DNA of 64,000 nucleotides from Nymphaea colorata (GCF_008831285.2 NC_045139.1:3942704-4006703), one strand, 5' to 3'; counted from the first letter of the stretch, positions 39,780-51,739 are shown. Numbers and translations are program-made. The notes: generated by a model not told the origin, from the sequence alone.

Positions 39780-40444
39780 TGGTTTTTATGAACAAATCTA
39801 TTTTTCTACTATTTGTATATTGATATTGTAAGAACGGCTAATTTTGTGATAACAAGAAAACAACATTTAAGCTCCAAAAAATGAAGATTTTAGCATTTGT
39901 TTTTCTATCAAGTCATTTCTAAGATCATACTATAAGGTTGTACCAAGCCAAAATAGTTAAATATTGAATTTAAAGAAGAATTTGGTCTTTGTCAAAAGGC
40001 AAACCAGTTTCTTGAGGTTGGCAAAAGATTGAACAAACTTTTTTTTTTTTTTATGTTTGAAAATTTTAGAAACATAGAAATTACAAAATCGCTAAGATAT
40101 AGGCAAACGAGGGTAGGTAGGAAAAGGATGGAGTGGAGATGAATTATGAATGGGGAACTTGTCTTTTCTTGTGTCTTCTAACCAAAGTAGGGAAAAATAA
40201 TAGAGAATCCAGTCAAAAGACTAAAAACCAAATACTTTTATTATAATTAATTGTAATGGTTTTTTAATTAAAAAAGTGAATGGAAAACCTAAGTACAAAA
40301 ATATCCACACAACATGGATTTTAACTGGCCAAGAAGAAAACTGTTCATTCTTCTACAAGAAACTTATGTCACATGCACATCTACAAAGCACACCTGAATG
40401 CATATTTTTAAGTAATTTTTTATTAAAATTATATGTAGAAGATG

Positions 40445-40480
<36 letters not shown>

Positions 40481-40625
40481 GGCCCACCTTAGGGTGAAAC
40501 GGCGCATCTGAGATCCTCGGTGAAATGAGATCCTTGGAGACATTAAATCCATGGATTTGAAGTCCCCCTTCCTCTCCCTCTATTCCAAACCTCAAATCGA
40601 ACCCTAACGGCTCAAAAATTTGTCA

Positions 40626-40664
40626 GCGGAAAAAAGTCAGACCTGAGGTCCGACTTTTTTCCGC
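40626..40664. repeat. 39-bp near-perfect hairpin
   Basis: GCGGAAAAAAGTCAGACC, a 3-base TGA loop, then the reverse complement GGTCCGACTTTTTTCCGC: 18-bp arms with one mismatch. The flanks (40490-40620) carry CATCTGAGATCCTCGG and TTAAATCCATGGATTTG phrases shared with the Tourist-type MITE at 53895, so it is probably the centre or junction of a related element. Confidence 0.8.
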
Positions 40665-41216
40665 GTTAATTTTCACCCTGTCGTACGAAAAATCCGCGTT
40701 AAAATTTCCAGCGTTTGATGGTCTCACCTCACAGCAGTTACAGTTTTCACCCGCCCTCAAGTTTTTCCCTTACAATCAAAAGCAGCCTTAGATCAGTGGG
40801 TTTCAGACAAAATCATAAATCTGTGTTTTCTATTATTATGAAAAATCTATTATAATGTACCCCAATTCAAACTGTGGATCTCATGGTTATGAATTTAAGA
40901 GATTCAACATACCAATTTTGGCATGCTAGACTTGATATTCAGGAATTTCAAGATTCAAGGATTACAATCTCTCAAACAAGAACTCTTGTATCTTTATTAG
41001 AAATAAAGTATCTAAGATATTCACCTTCAATAGAGACTCATGTTCGAATCCCGTAGTGGTCACTGTCACGTTTCAATGCGCTTTTTTTCTAAACCATAAA
41101 AGGTCATAAAACATGCTCTGTGAATCCAGGAGGGCGGGCATAGGAAGGCCAGTAGTCTCTCTTAAGGGCGGCAGAATGAACAACTCACCCTTAAAAAAAA
41201 AAAAACTTTCCTTTTA

Positions 41217-41386
41217 TGTGAGGTTTTGGATTTCATATTTAAAGAAAAATGAGAATTCACGATCTTCAGTATGTAGCCAAAACTTCATATTTGAGGTCCG
41301 ACAGGAAGGGGGACTGATCTTAAATTCTTGAATCTGAGATCCTCAATGATCAGAGATCACATCGGATCTGGTAAACAAATGACACC
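41217..41386. mobile_element. Fragment of a Tourist-type MITE
   Basis: Contains GAGGTCCGACAGG, GATCTTAAATTC and GAGATCCTCAATGATCAGAGATC phrases like those in the element at 53895. It ends in GGTAAACAAATGACACC followed by TAA, matching that element's right terminus (GGTAAACAAACACCCCC, then TTA). No matching left terminus was found. Confidence 0.45.
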
Positions 41387-42162
41387 TAAGTCTCCGGCTT
41401 TGACCACTAGGAAGCACATCTTTTGACCTCGGAACACGAACACATTACCCTTTTCCTTTCTTTTGATGAATCCGCATGCAAAAGCCGAACTAGAACACTA
41501 TTGGGCAATTTGGACATGTTCTTCTTGACGATTGCTTCGGCTTGCGCAAAGAGTCGCACCGACACGAGTCCGATTTGTAATTGGACAACAGCCAGGGCCT
41601 GCCCCACTAAGGGCATGAGCTCATGCAAGCTCATATAAACTATGTGGAAAGAGAAGCATACTAAAGATTGACCTCCAAATGTAATAACATAATAATATCA
41701 TGTCATGTTTGGACATTGGATCCAATTATTTTATGCAAAGTTAGAAACATATGGTCCCACAGTTGAAATTTTGGATCTGGTGTTAGGTTAGTCTTGACTA
41801 TGACCATGCATGTTAGGCAAATTATTTATTTTTTATTTTCAAGAAGAGAAGTCACTTTTAAGGTGGGAGACCTAATTCTACTGATTTAACCTTGTGGCTA
41901 TGTTTACTTTCTCTCTCTTTCTCTCTCTTCTCTCTCTTTCTCTCTCTTAACTATAAAGAGATCCCATAGAGTTGCTTGTGCTTGGATCAAAGTCTCAACC
42001 ATATCAATCCATATCATTGTACTGTTCAGTTTTTCAATGGTATTGTGTGGTCAAACCTAACGTGTTGAAAGGTGCTCAGGCTTGGTCCCAAGCAATGGTG
42101 ACTAGTGTGGGCAGCCAGTCTCTTAAAAGTTCTTTATTTTTAAATGATAATCTTAAATATTT

Positions 42163-42205
<43 letters not shown>

Positions 42206-43189
42206 TACTTCACCAAATTTAAGTATTTTTAAACAAGTGCCCTTCTAGCGAATTTTTCTGGATCCACTATTTGTCATATCTGGACCACATAGGCAAAAGG
42301 AATAGGGTAAGGTTTCACTTCTGGTCTAACCTCATTAAACAAAAGAAAAAGCAATGAATTTTTTGTTTATTAGTTTAAACTAAAGAAATGTTAATATGTC
42401 TAGATTAAGAAAAACTTAGAAAAAACGCTCAAAATTTAAGGAACTACATATTATTTCTCTATTTTTTTAAAGTTAAGAAATAAGAGAAAAATGCTTAAAG
42501 AGCTGCCTAATGAAAGAGAACACTGATTTTAATATGAAAGGTTTTATCAACGTTTCAAAGCACAAACTAATATTTTCGATTAGCATGTGGCACTTTGAAA
42601 AAGTTGAGTGCATATTTATGAACTTTTAAAAGCTAGAATGGTGATTTGTTATTTTGTCAATGATTAGGTGCTTTTTATAAATTTTCTTACATCAATTTAA
42701 TGACAAATAGCAACGCTACTTCTTCCACTATCTTGCACAATATTAATTTATATGCCTATATTGTAAGGTAATTTTTAATTTAAATGTCTCGTAATTTTTA
42801 TTGAAAGGTAAAAGGTGTGTGTGATATTTTTTTAGATGAGTGGACGGAATATTTCATCCTACTACCCAAAAGAGAGCCGAAGCTTCTACATGAAAGCATG
42901 CTTTCAGTGCCCCATGGTGCCGTCTTCGTCGTACTTCAACTTGCACATCAGTGACCCCCATTTGTAGCACAAAGAATTGACAACTTCAAAATTCGAAACA
43001 AAGACTAGCCACCTATCAGCCTCCATTTCATCCATTGTGCTAACGCCATAAGCGTAGAAGTATTTTCTTCATTTTTTAAACTTTACGAGCCACAAATATT
43101 TAAATTAAGTTTATTCAGCTCATTTACTTCATAAAATAAGTGAATTTTGGCATTTCGAAAATCATAAATCTATTTATTTGAATATTTTC

Positions 43190-43330
43190 AATAACTACAA
43201 AATCAATCTACGTATTTTTCTTTTAACTTAGTCTAAGAAAACCTCAACTTAAGCCTTTGTGGGGGAGTCCATTGTACCTATGAGAATTGAACCATGAGTA
43301 CCAACCAGGGGAATTATCAAGTTGCTAGAA
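43190..43330 (-). mobile_element. Possible SINE-like fragment
   Basis: On the minus strand GGTTCAATTCTCATAGG (near 43290) resembles a pol III B box and shares the phrase TTCAATTCTCAT with the SINE at 49689; TAGCAACTTGA about 40 bases earlier could be a degenerate A box. No target duplication found, so boundaries are approximate. Confidence 0.3.
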
Positions 43331-43658
43331 AAATTAAGCCAACTTCTACCAATGGCTTGCTATTATGCAAATATATAAGATAATTATATACCTCCTGATA
43401 AGCAAAGAGCCGACTTGACGACGACTTAAGAACCACCATTTTTCCTCTTGTCTTCAAGGTCCAGAGCTACATCAGGGTCTAATGGTTTGTTATGAGATAC
43501 TGTTACAAAAATTCTCATTTTTGAAAGGATACAACATATATAAATACGTAAATAATTGTAAGAAATCTATGTAAAAATATGTAAAAAGAAATAAAAATTA
43601 ATCATAGAACACTCCAATTTATAACATTGACTATATTTTAGAAGTGCACATGCACATA

Positions 43659-43660
<2 letters not shown>

Positions 43661-43730
<70 letters not shown>
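43661..43730. repeat. (AT)n microsatellite, 70 bp
   Basis: 35 uninterrupted AT units followed by a short GA-rich run. Confidence 0.97.
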
Positions 43731-43733
<3 letters not shown>

Positions 43734-44462
43734 GAGGAAGAGAGAGAAAGAGAGTACAGGAAAAGGACAATAAGGAAATAAGATCTCCATGTGAGCTCAC
43801 AAAATCAAAATGGTGAGTGTGTTGTCTTCCACAAACAATGCAGAAGAAGAGTGAGAGAAGACTTAGGAATATAAATAAAATATTAAAGATCTCAAGTTTG
43901 ACCTATGCTCTATAGTTGAAATCTGCACTTTATATTTTTATATTGTGAAAAGTCTGATTTAAGATAGAAAAAAGTTGATCTCATCTTAAATCCATAGATC
44001 ACAAATTCCAAAGTTTTTTTTTGAACACATGCAATTCGATTGAAAAGTAAACTCTAAGCAAGCCCAGTGATAAAAATCGGTTTCTGAATCGAATCCACCA
44101 GGCTGCCAATTAGAATGAACAAGAAAATGTATAAAAATAACTAAAATATTTTTTGAATGTATAAAAAATAGTAAAACTTCGCAAAGGTGCTTGAATTTGA
44201 ACCAGTTTGCCATCGTTTCTATTACAAATGCGAGCGTTGTGACCTTCCCACTCAGTTTCACGATTTTCCTTGCAAAGTTGTGGTCTCGTTAACAAGGTTA
44301 TTATATTCTCTGACCTTATTGATATGCAATGTATAAAATAATTATGTGGACTTTTGGTCTCCCATGTTTAAGCCTCAATAGGAGGTAAGCATATGTTTTA
44401 TATAGTTAATGACTCATTTTTTAATTATATATATGCACGCTTTTCCGGATGCCACCATAGCC

Positions 44463-44780
44463 TAGAGATGTCAACGGGACATATTTATTTGATTATCAGA
44501 CCAGATCCCGATCCCATTAATCAGGTTTGATAAATAAAAAATAAGATCTGATTAATTAATTATTGAAACACCAGTGTTGGACTTGAATATGAATCCAAAT
44601 CTAAATCCTAACCAAATCATACTTTTCAAGTGATTTGATTAGGGTTTTAAGCTAGTCGGACATGAATCCGGCCGGCTCTAGAAAAGATTGCACCCAACTA
44701 AACCCGATTAAGTGAGATCTAATCAGGGGGTACTTGATAAAGTCTGGATCTAACGTGTATCTGATCATTTTACATCCATA
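44463..44780. mobile_element. MITE-like element with TAGAGATGTCAA ends
   Basis: The left end is TAGAGATGTCAACGGGAC; the right end, reverse-complemented, starts TATGGATGTAAAATGATC. The interior repeats GATC(C)GAT and AATCCAAAT phrases as in 11602-12009. No coding capacity. Target duplication not clear. Confidence 0.45.
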
Positions 44781-44827
44781 GGTCTCATATACAGTATAAC
44801 TTAACTTTTTCGAATAAGCACGGAGAA

Positions 44828-44930
44828 CAAGAAGAGTATTTCATTCGTAGCAAGAAGAGTATCTCATTTCATCGCCCAAGATGATGACCAAGAAGAGTAT
44901 TTCATTTCATTCATAGCAAGAAGAGTTTAG
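44828..44930. repeat. Minisatellite, about four units of CAAGAAGAGTATTTCATT
   Basis: CAAGAAGAGT starts at 44828, 44851, 44889 and 44917, each followed by ATTTCATT-like sequence except the last, which is cut short. Unit spacing is 23, 38 and 28 bases. Confidence 0.8.
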
Positions 44931-45008
44931 ATAAGTGTTCTTGGTCGTATAAAAAAAAACAGTGAGACAACCAGTCATGATCAGAGTTGATCGTGTTGCA
45001 CTTGTCAG

Positions 45009-45351
45009 TAGGGATGTCAACGAATCGGATTCAGATCAGATATATCCTTAATCATATCCGCTTTCTCAGATATTCATATATTCATATTCGAATTCGAAAG
45101 CCATATCCGAATCTGAAATCTGATTTTACAATCCGAATCCAATTTTTATATTTATATCCGAATCTGAATCCGAATTTTGAATCGGATTTTGCCAATTTTC
45201 AAAATTTAATAGCTATTTGTCTAAAAATGAATCCGATCCGAATTCATATCCGAACCCGATCAGTTATTTATGTATATCCGAATTAGATCGGATGTCATTA
45301 TTAAATCCGAATCCGATTCGATTTCTTAATCAGATATTAAATACATAACTA
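45009..45351. mobile_element. MITE-like element, TAGGGATGTCAA family, right end unclear
   Basis: Begins TAGGGATGTCAACGAATCGG and continues with dense TATCCGAATCTGAAT phrases, then GTTATTTATGTATATCCGAA and GATTTCTTAATCAGATATTAA, which parallel TATTTATGTATATTTGAA and GATTTCTTAATAGGATATTAA in the element at 11602. The right terminus was not recognised before the AT tract at 45387. Confidence 0.5.
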
Positions 45352-45384
45352 AGGAAAGTTGTTAGGCATATATGGACCAGTCTA

Positions 45385-45490
<106 letters not shown>

Positions 45491-46841
45491 TCCAGATTCT
45501 CCAAATGTGGAGGGACACTTGAGTCCTAATCAACATAATTATCTTTTTCGATTGATTGGTATCTTAGATAATTCTTCATCTTCACCTTGCTCAAACCGAT
45601 AACTATATCCTTCATTTTTCTTTGATCTGATCCTAAAATGTCTCTCACCGAACCATATCTTGTGTTTCAGATGTGACCCCAAAACAAGAACTATGTATCA
45701 CAGGAACTCGTTAGGTTGGATTCATACATTTGCCAATCAGGATTCGCATTGGAATCTGGATGTATTTTTAATAAATAAGAGTCATATATCCAATATCCAT
45801 GCATTTCCAAAGTCGGTACTGTGGTTCGGATTCAGATGTATATTTAAAATTCGATTCATATATATAATATATAGACTTTTCTTCATTCACATATGAATGG
45901 GAATTGGAGTTTGAATATGTGAATATCTGACATAAACAAAAAAAAAAAAATCTTTTGGATATGGTTTCAATGCGGCTAGCGTAAGTTTCAACCGGCCTTC
46001 TCAACAGAACTGTTTTACATTATTTATCTTTCTATTATAAGTTTTAGTATAAAATATAAGTAGTCTCTTATTTAGTACTTTTGTCAATTGTTGGTTTCCT
46101 TTGAAAAACAAAATTCGTGCTGACATGTAATTGAAATAAAGAAAATTAAAAAAATCTTTATAAAATCACACATTTACATTATTTATCTTATGAAATAATT
46201 TCTTAATTCTGAAAAAATTAACTAACCGCTGATTTAGTAGCATTAATTTTTTTATTTTTTATATATATATATATATATTGAAAGTTTGAAACTAGCTTTG
46301 CCAATGGCGGAAAAGCAGAGTAGGAACTAACTAATTACGTACAAGTTAGGAGCATTTGATGGCAGGAAAAAATGTTTATAGTTAGGTTTTTGTTTTCGTT
46401 TATATTTGACAATTCTTTACCGTGTTTGTTGGCAGATGGATTCCGCAAGACCCTTTAGTGGAAATCAACTAAATGTGGAAATAAGTTAGTGATTATAGTT
46501 TTTTTCTAATTTTAATTTTATTTATAACATTTTCAAAGTTTAGTAAAAAATTTTAAGGGCTTATAAAAGGGGTTTTTTTTTATGTGGATTGAATAGAGGT
46601 CCGGTCGAATAAGCAGTTGAACTTGGGGTCTCTCATGCGTGGACGCTTGTGCTTGAAAAGGGGTGAAACCCACTTTCTAATAGCATCAATTTCAATTCAA
46701 AAAATCAGAACAATCAATCACTTAACAACTCATTTTATAAGTCTTCTAAAATTCTTGTTGAGAGAGAGTAAACTGTTATGTATTTGCCATGAAGTTAGCT
46801 AATCCAAGCTTAAGCCTCATTCAAACAAGTGGAAATTTGTT

Positions 46842-46844
<3 letters not shown>

Positions 46845-46876
<32 letters not shown>
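46845..46876. repeat. (TA)n microsatellite
   Basis: About 16 TA units in gene-free AT-rich DNA. Confidence 0.93.
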
Positions 46877-46880
<4 letters not shown>

Positions 46881-47118
46881 AGTCAAGTTGACAAGAACCA
46901 CACCCTTCGAAGATTTGTTTGGTTGATTATGAGAAAGTGGACAATAGTGACAACAAGGTGGAGACAAGAACGTCATGCGGATGATCATTTTTTAATTTGA
47001 AAAATAATTCATGTCCGTGCCGAAGTGACTTCGACAAGACTTCTCAAGGCAGTTAGTCGTCCAAAAGAAAAATTGCATACATTAGAATACTTCACATTTT
47101 TTTTGAATTATATATATA

Positions 47119-47203
47119 TCGTTTGGTGATCATATGCTAAGTACATTCATGAATTATTGCTCAATTAGTTAAGAGTGTATAAGGATATGTAGTCATGAAA
47201 TTC

Positions 47204-47246
<43 letters not shown>

Positions 47247-47333
47247 TTTGGTGATCATATGCTAAGTACATTCATGAATTATTGCTCAATTAGTTAAGAG
47301 TGCATAAGGATATGTAGTCATGAAATTCCTGAT
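47119..47333. repeat. Recent 90-bp tandem duplication split by a TA tract
   Basis: 47119-47208 and 47244-47333 are the same 90 bp (starting TCGTTTGGTGATCATATGC, ending ATTCCTGAT) with one difference, GTGTAT against GTGCAT. A TA tract separates them and another TA run precedes copy 1, so slippage or unequal exchange between TA tracts is a likely origin. Confidence 0.95.
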
Positions 47334-47644
47334 TAAGGACATAACTCTATGATATTGTTTCCTCGTTGGGTCAAACCACAATTCATGGGGTCAAAATCAC
47401 AAAATTCTCACTACAAATTTCTCAATTTCAAGTTATATTATGTGGTGTTGCAAAGGGTTAGGTAGGATTCTTTGCCTTTTTCTTTCTCTAAGTTGGTTGC
47501 TTCAACTGAGGCCAAAATTGATGACTTATGAACCAAAAATTGACATATTACTATAAAATGCGTTAGGTTTACCTAAGTCTAATAATATAATGTCTTAATC
47601 TCTTGCTTATCAATCATCTTATGCTTCAGTTATGTCTAGTGCCG

Positions 47645-47669
47645 TCTCTCTCTCTCTCTCTCTCTCTCC
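47645..47669. repeat. (CT)n microsatellite
   Basis: About 12 CT units. A compound (CT)n(GT)n lies at 48202-48237 and a GA tract at 48299-48316. Confidence 0.93.
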
Positions 47670-48200
47670 AAATTATATCCATAAGATATCTGAATTAGTA
47701 TGGTTCGTAAGTAGATTATAATAAGATGTGAATCCAATTAGTGTAGGAGACTCACAAGAATGGAGAAGTACATGACACCCATTAGAACTTATGTCAGGGT
47801 GTACTTATAAATGAAATAAGAACAGTGACATAAGATCCAAAAACACAAGTAAGGTCCAAATGATCAATCCAAAGTCTACATCAAAGTTCAAAAAAAGAGG
47901 GGAATCCAAGATGAAACAAAAGCAAGCATCTCTCTCTCTCTCTGGGTCACTTCCTACTGAATGACTCAAGATGATTTGACTAGTGAGATTTGATGTTGGA
48001 TAAAAACCCTCATCATTGGAGAAAGATCTAAAGAAAAAAAAAAATTCTTTCTTCCTTTTCAATTCTTCCTTTACTATATTTTTGTTTAAAGATGAAAAGG
48101 AGGAAGAGTGACTTATAGACATCCAATACAAACAAGTCTCCCACTTATTTATCTATCTCATTAGCTTGTCAAGCCTAGCTATTAACCAATTTATTCATAA

Positions 48201-48235
<35 letters not shown>

Positions 48236-48407
48236 TGAAATGAGAAAACAAGAAACACTTTTTTTTTAAAGCTTAATCTTATAATATATGTATTTATAGA
48301 GAGAGAGAGAGAGAGAAATTGATACATGAAACCACCTATGTCGGAACAAAAACCAGGGAAAGCTGTGAGTTGGTGTTAATGATAGACAATAAAATGCTGT
48401 ATAGTCA

Positions 48408-48552
48408 GGGGTAGAGCCAGAAATTTTTTGTCGTAAGAACCAAACTATAGTTTCAAATTTTAACAGGAGCCAAAATAGAAAATTTCATTTTTTTTAATAT
48501 ATTAAACTAAAATTTTTTAGATTTACACCCACCCCTTCCCTCTACTCCTATG
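48408..48552. mobile_element. Degenerate hAT-type MITE, inverted relative of the 49422 element
   Basis: Starts GGGGTAGAGCCAGAAATTTT and contains CAAACTATAGTTTCAAATTTT, matching the reverse complement of the right half of 49422-49614. Flanks TATAGTCA (48400-48407) and TGTAGTCA (48553-48560) differ at one base, consistent with an aged 8-bp target duplication. Confidence 0.55.
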
Positions 48553-49421
48553 TGTAGTCATTTTCTTTTTTTCCTCTCATTCATCCATGGGAGAAAATGA
48601 TTGGCCAAGATGATTCTTATGGATCTAGCACCTACTTGTGTGTGTGCGTGTGGATATGTATAATGTGCAATTCCTTTGCCCAAGAAAAGAAAATGCCACA
48701 ACAAGGAGATATTATTCCTTGTGTTTGATTCACTGGTTGGTGAATCCAATCTACAAGTGCCACTGATCAACTGTTGATGGACTTTGGTGTCCTATTCCTT
48801 GAAGCTTTCTTGTACAGCCATTGTCCATAAAGAATGAAGAATTTATGAGTTTCTCAAGAATCTAAGTTGACGACATATAGTCGCAAAAGCTGTATTGGGA
48901 GCACCAATGCTTTGCTTTTTGTTAATTTGTACTTTTCAGTTTGATTAAATGTCATAAGTTGTCTACTGCAGAGGGCCATGGTTTGGGGATAATGAAGCAG
49001 GGTTCTATCTTTTTAGTGTTTTCTAGGGGAGGAATCTATTGCAGGGGATGCTTTGGTTCTCCAACTTTTGGGGTGGAATAATTTCTTATCGCTCCTATCT
49101 TAGGAGAGAGAAAGTTGTGTGCATGGTACGCAGTAAAAGTCGGAAGAATATTTTGGTAATTTGTTAAAAAATGTCATATGTAGTTCCTTTTCATTTTCAT
49201 TTTCAGTATGAACTAAGGGTATTTTAGTCATTAACCATACCGATATACATAAATTCATGCACTGGTATGGTGCATTCGATCTTAGGAAACATAAGCATAT
49301 TCTTACATTTATATTGAGGAAAGAAAATAGATGCTTAAAAGGGTTTGCTTATATGCTAAGAGTGACTTGTGAATGTGGTCATGTTGATGGAGTATCAAAG
49401 TTTAGAACCCATATAGAGGAG

Positions 49422-49614
49422 CAGCGGCGGAGCCAGGGGGGACCGCTGGTGCCGTGGCCCGCCTTGAAAAAAAAAATTAAAAACTTACATGTAAATTTTT
49501 AAAAATGTCATGTATCTTATATAAAAAAATTTGAAAAATAATATTTCAGCTCCTGTCAGAATTTTGAAACTATAATTCGGCCCTGCTCGTGAAAATTTTC
49601 TGACTCCGCCTCTG
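49422..49614. mobile_element. hAT-type MITE with perfect 8-bp target-site duplication
   Basis: A 193-bp element flanked by TAGAGGAG at 49414-49421 and 49615-49622. The left end is CAGCGGCGGAGCCAG; the right end, reverse-complemented, is CAGAGGCGGAGTCAG, 13 of 15 identical. The CAG start, short inverted ends and 8-bp duplication fit the hAT superfamily. The AT-rich centre includes TTACATGTAAATTTTT. No open frame. Degraded relatives are at 24855, 25690, 48408 and 50752. Confidence 0.85.
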
Positions 49615-49688
49615 TAGAGGAGGTTCCAAAGATTTAAAGAAGTAACTCAAAACTCAACTTCGAGACAGCAAACAAGTACACCAAGTTC

Positions 49689-49849
49689 TACAATATTGTT
49701 TTTATATTTGGGCCCCAACAAACCGCACCTAGGCCGAGGGATTGTCGCTCAAAACCCCGAGGCTGGTGCCCGTACACCCATATCTTTGACGCCCATGAGA
49801 ATCGAACTAACAACCGGCCTTATACCAGCCACCACCCAACCAGCTATCC
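49689..49849 (-). mobile_element. tRNA-derived SINE
   Basis: Read on the minus strand it begins GGGATAGCTGGTTGGGTGG (A box TAGCTGGTTGG), then has a B box AGTTCGATTCTC at 49808-49797, about 40 bases on, the spacing of a pol III internal promoter. It ends in an A-rich stretch (AAATATAAAAACAATATT). Flanks CCAAGTTC (49681-49688) and CCAAATTC (49850-49857) match 7 of 8, as a target duplication would. At 161 bp the size is typical of plant SINEs. No known family name can be given. Confidence 0.7.
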
Positions 49850-50084
49850 CCAAATTCAGCTTTATAGAGCATCTTTTCCCGCAAGATCCAAGCTGGGTAC
49901 CCTTCCAAAGAATTTCCGCAAAACGCGCACGGGAAAGGGATTTTATTTCCTTGGGTCTGTGTGCAATCAAACACGAGAATAAGGGGCTGCCATAGCACGT
50001 CAAGCACAGTTGGGCCTGCTTGCTTGTAGGCGCCATGTGATCTCCAAAGCCATCAGTGTCCTCTTGCGGCTTCCTTTGTTTGCT

Positions 50085-50381
50085 TTAGCTAAGAAATAGG
50101 TCCACAGGGAAGGTGCCTTCCCTGTAGCCGAACATTTGGGACCATTGATGGGAAAATGACCCGTTTGGTACGAAAATTGTCATGCTTGCTGTCATTTTCT
50201 TGGCTTTCTCTGGCAAGGGAAACAAACTCCCATGGTACCTGCACTGTCCATACCCCTTCTGCTTTTGCACCCAACAACTGGAATCTTCATTTTCGTCACT
50301 CGCAGGTATAGAGTTACCATGAAATCCGCCAACGAAGTCGCACGTTAAGCTTTCCGTGGAAATCATTTCCCACTGCAAGAA
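50085..50381 (-). pseudogene. Unassigned coding-like fragment
   Basis: A frame open for about 98 codons follows a splice-acceptor-like AATTTCTTGCAG on the minus strand and ends with TAA near 50085. The translation (starting WEMISTESLTCDFVGGFHG, later QCRYHGSLFPLPEKAKKM) has balanced protein-like composition, unlike the AT-repeat frames around it. I do not recognise the family and see no partner exon upstream, so it may be a gene relic, a captured exon or chance. It lies 230 bp from a SINE. Confidence 0.3.
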
Positions 50382-50751
50382 ATTGTTCAACATTTGAAAA
50401 GGAATTCAAACTTGAGCGTGTTTTTATTATGCCTTCAGGAGTTGGGGGCGTTTGATATGCCTAGAATCATCATGGAATTTTGAAATAAAAATGTTCAATA
50501 TTTAAGAAAACTGAATTATTAAATGAACGAGGTATTTTGTTTTCGAAATTAAGAAACTGAAACATGAAATTTGTATTCCATTCCTGTTTGAGGAGGAATT
50601 CTGATTCTAGGAATTTCATTCTTGAATCAAATTCCAAACCATCAAACGGCCCCTTAGAATGCCACTTTAATAAATTTTTTTGGACCTATTTAGCATTTTC
50701 GAATTCAAGGGGTTCAAACACTATCACCAAGAGGGTTAGGTTAGGTAAGTA

Positions 50752-50852
50752 GCGGAGCTACATGTGCCCACATCAGTCCATCAAAAATTTCATAACAGTG
50801 GAACTGGACCTATGTCCAGCCACATGCATGCGGTATCGTGACTCCGCCATTG
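50752..50852. mobile_element. Short degenerate relative of the 49422 MITE
   Basis: The left end GTAGCGGAGCTACATG and right end CGTGACTCCGCCATTG are imperfect inverted repeats carrying the same GCGGAG core as the 49422 element. Only about 100 bp long; no target duplication was found. Confidence 0.4.
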
Positions 50853-51739
50853 AGTTTGAGTTTTCCCTTCGGCTGATTAAGAAAATTTGAGAATACTGGG
50901 CATCTTAGGAATCAGATTCACATGTGAAATCATGTTGATGGCGATTCAATGAGAGGCGGAAGTTTAGGTGGAAAACGAGACATCCGTCAACTAGAGTGTA
51001 GCACATCCATAGTTTACAATTCAAAAGAATAACACCCATATGAATCAAACTATGACCGCACTATCAATAGTAGGTGGAAAAATGGTCGGCCCTTATTGTC
51101 TTTTTTTTTCCTGCGATGAAGCCCTTTTTCTAATGGGAAGACTTTTCCAAGGATTTCTAGGAGAAAAGCACAGAGTTGTCAATTCCATTGAAATTGGTTT
51201 TCCTTATTGATTCAAATTTCATTTTCAAGAAAGACAAAACAAACTGTGGGTCTCACTTGTCCAACATGACATTTTTCTGTCTTGTCATTCATTCCAGCTT
51301 CATATTAAAATAGCGAATTTATTCCCATCAATTCAGGTTTTCATCGACTTGGCCTATTTTGTTTGTCATATATAAGCTACACCAAAACTTATTTTGGCCA
51401 TAGTTTTTGAGGCCTTATTCTTCTTCTAACATCGGCAAGGAAAATATGAGAAAAAAAAAAATGTGCAATGAGGCAAAAACAGAAGTGAAAAAACAAATCC
51501 TAATCGAATTGGTTGAACAAAATAGTTAAAAGAACGATAGAGGGGAAAAAAAAATCCAAAAATGGATTGATGTGCTCGATATTATTAAATGGTAAAAAAT
51601 AAAAAAAATTGTCACCATATGCACTATAACTAGTTGCAAACAACACATCAATCATTCTGCATTATAAACTATTGTTAATGTTCATGTGACAAATTTTTTT
51701 AGTAAATAAATTTTAAGTTTTTGTTACGTAGGAACATCT

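Noticed and set aside
41036-41070. GTTCGAATCCC phrase resembling a tRNA T-arm/B box
   Set aside because: No cloverleaf, no acceptor stem and no clear A box nearby, so neither a tRNA nor a SINE is supported.
49696-49995. 99-codon plus-strand frame with retroelement-like wording
   Set aside because: It is a read-through of the SINE in the antisense direction; the pol III motifs explain the sequence better.
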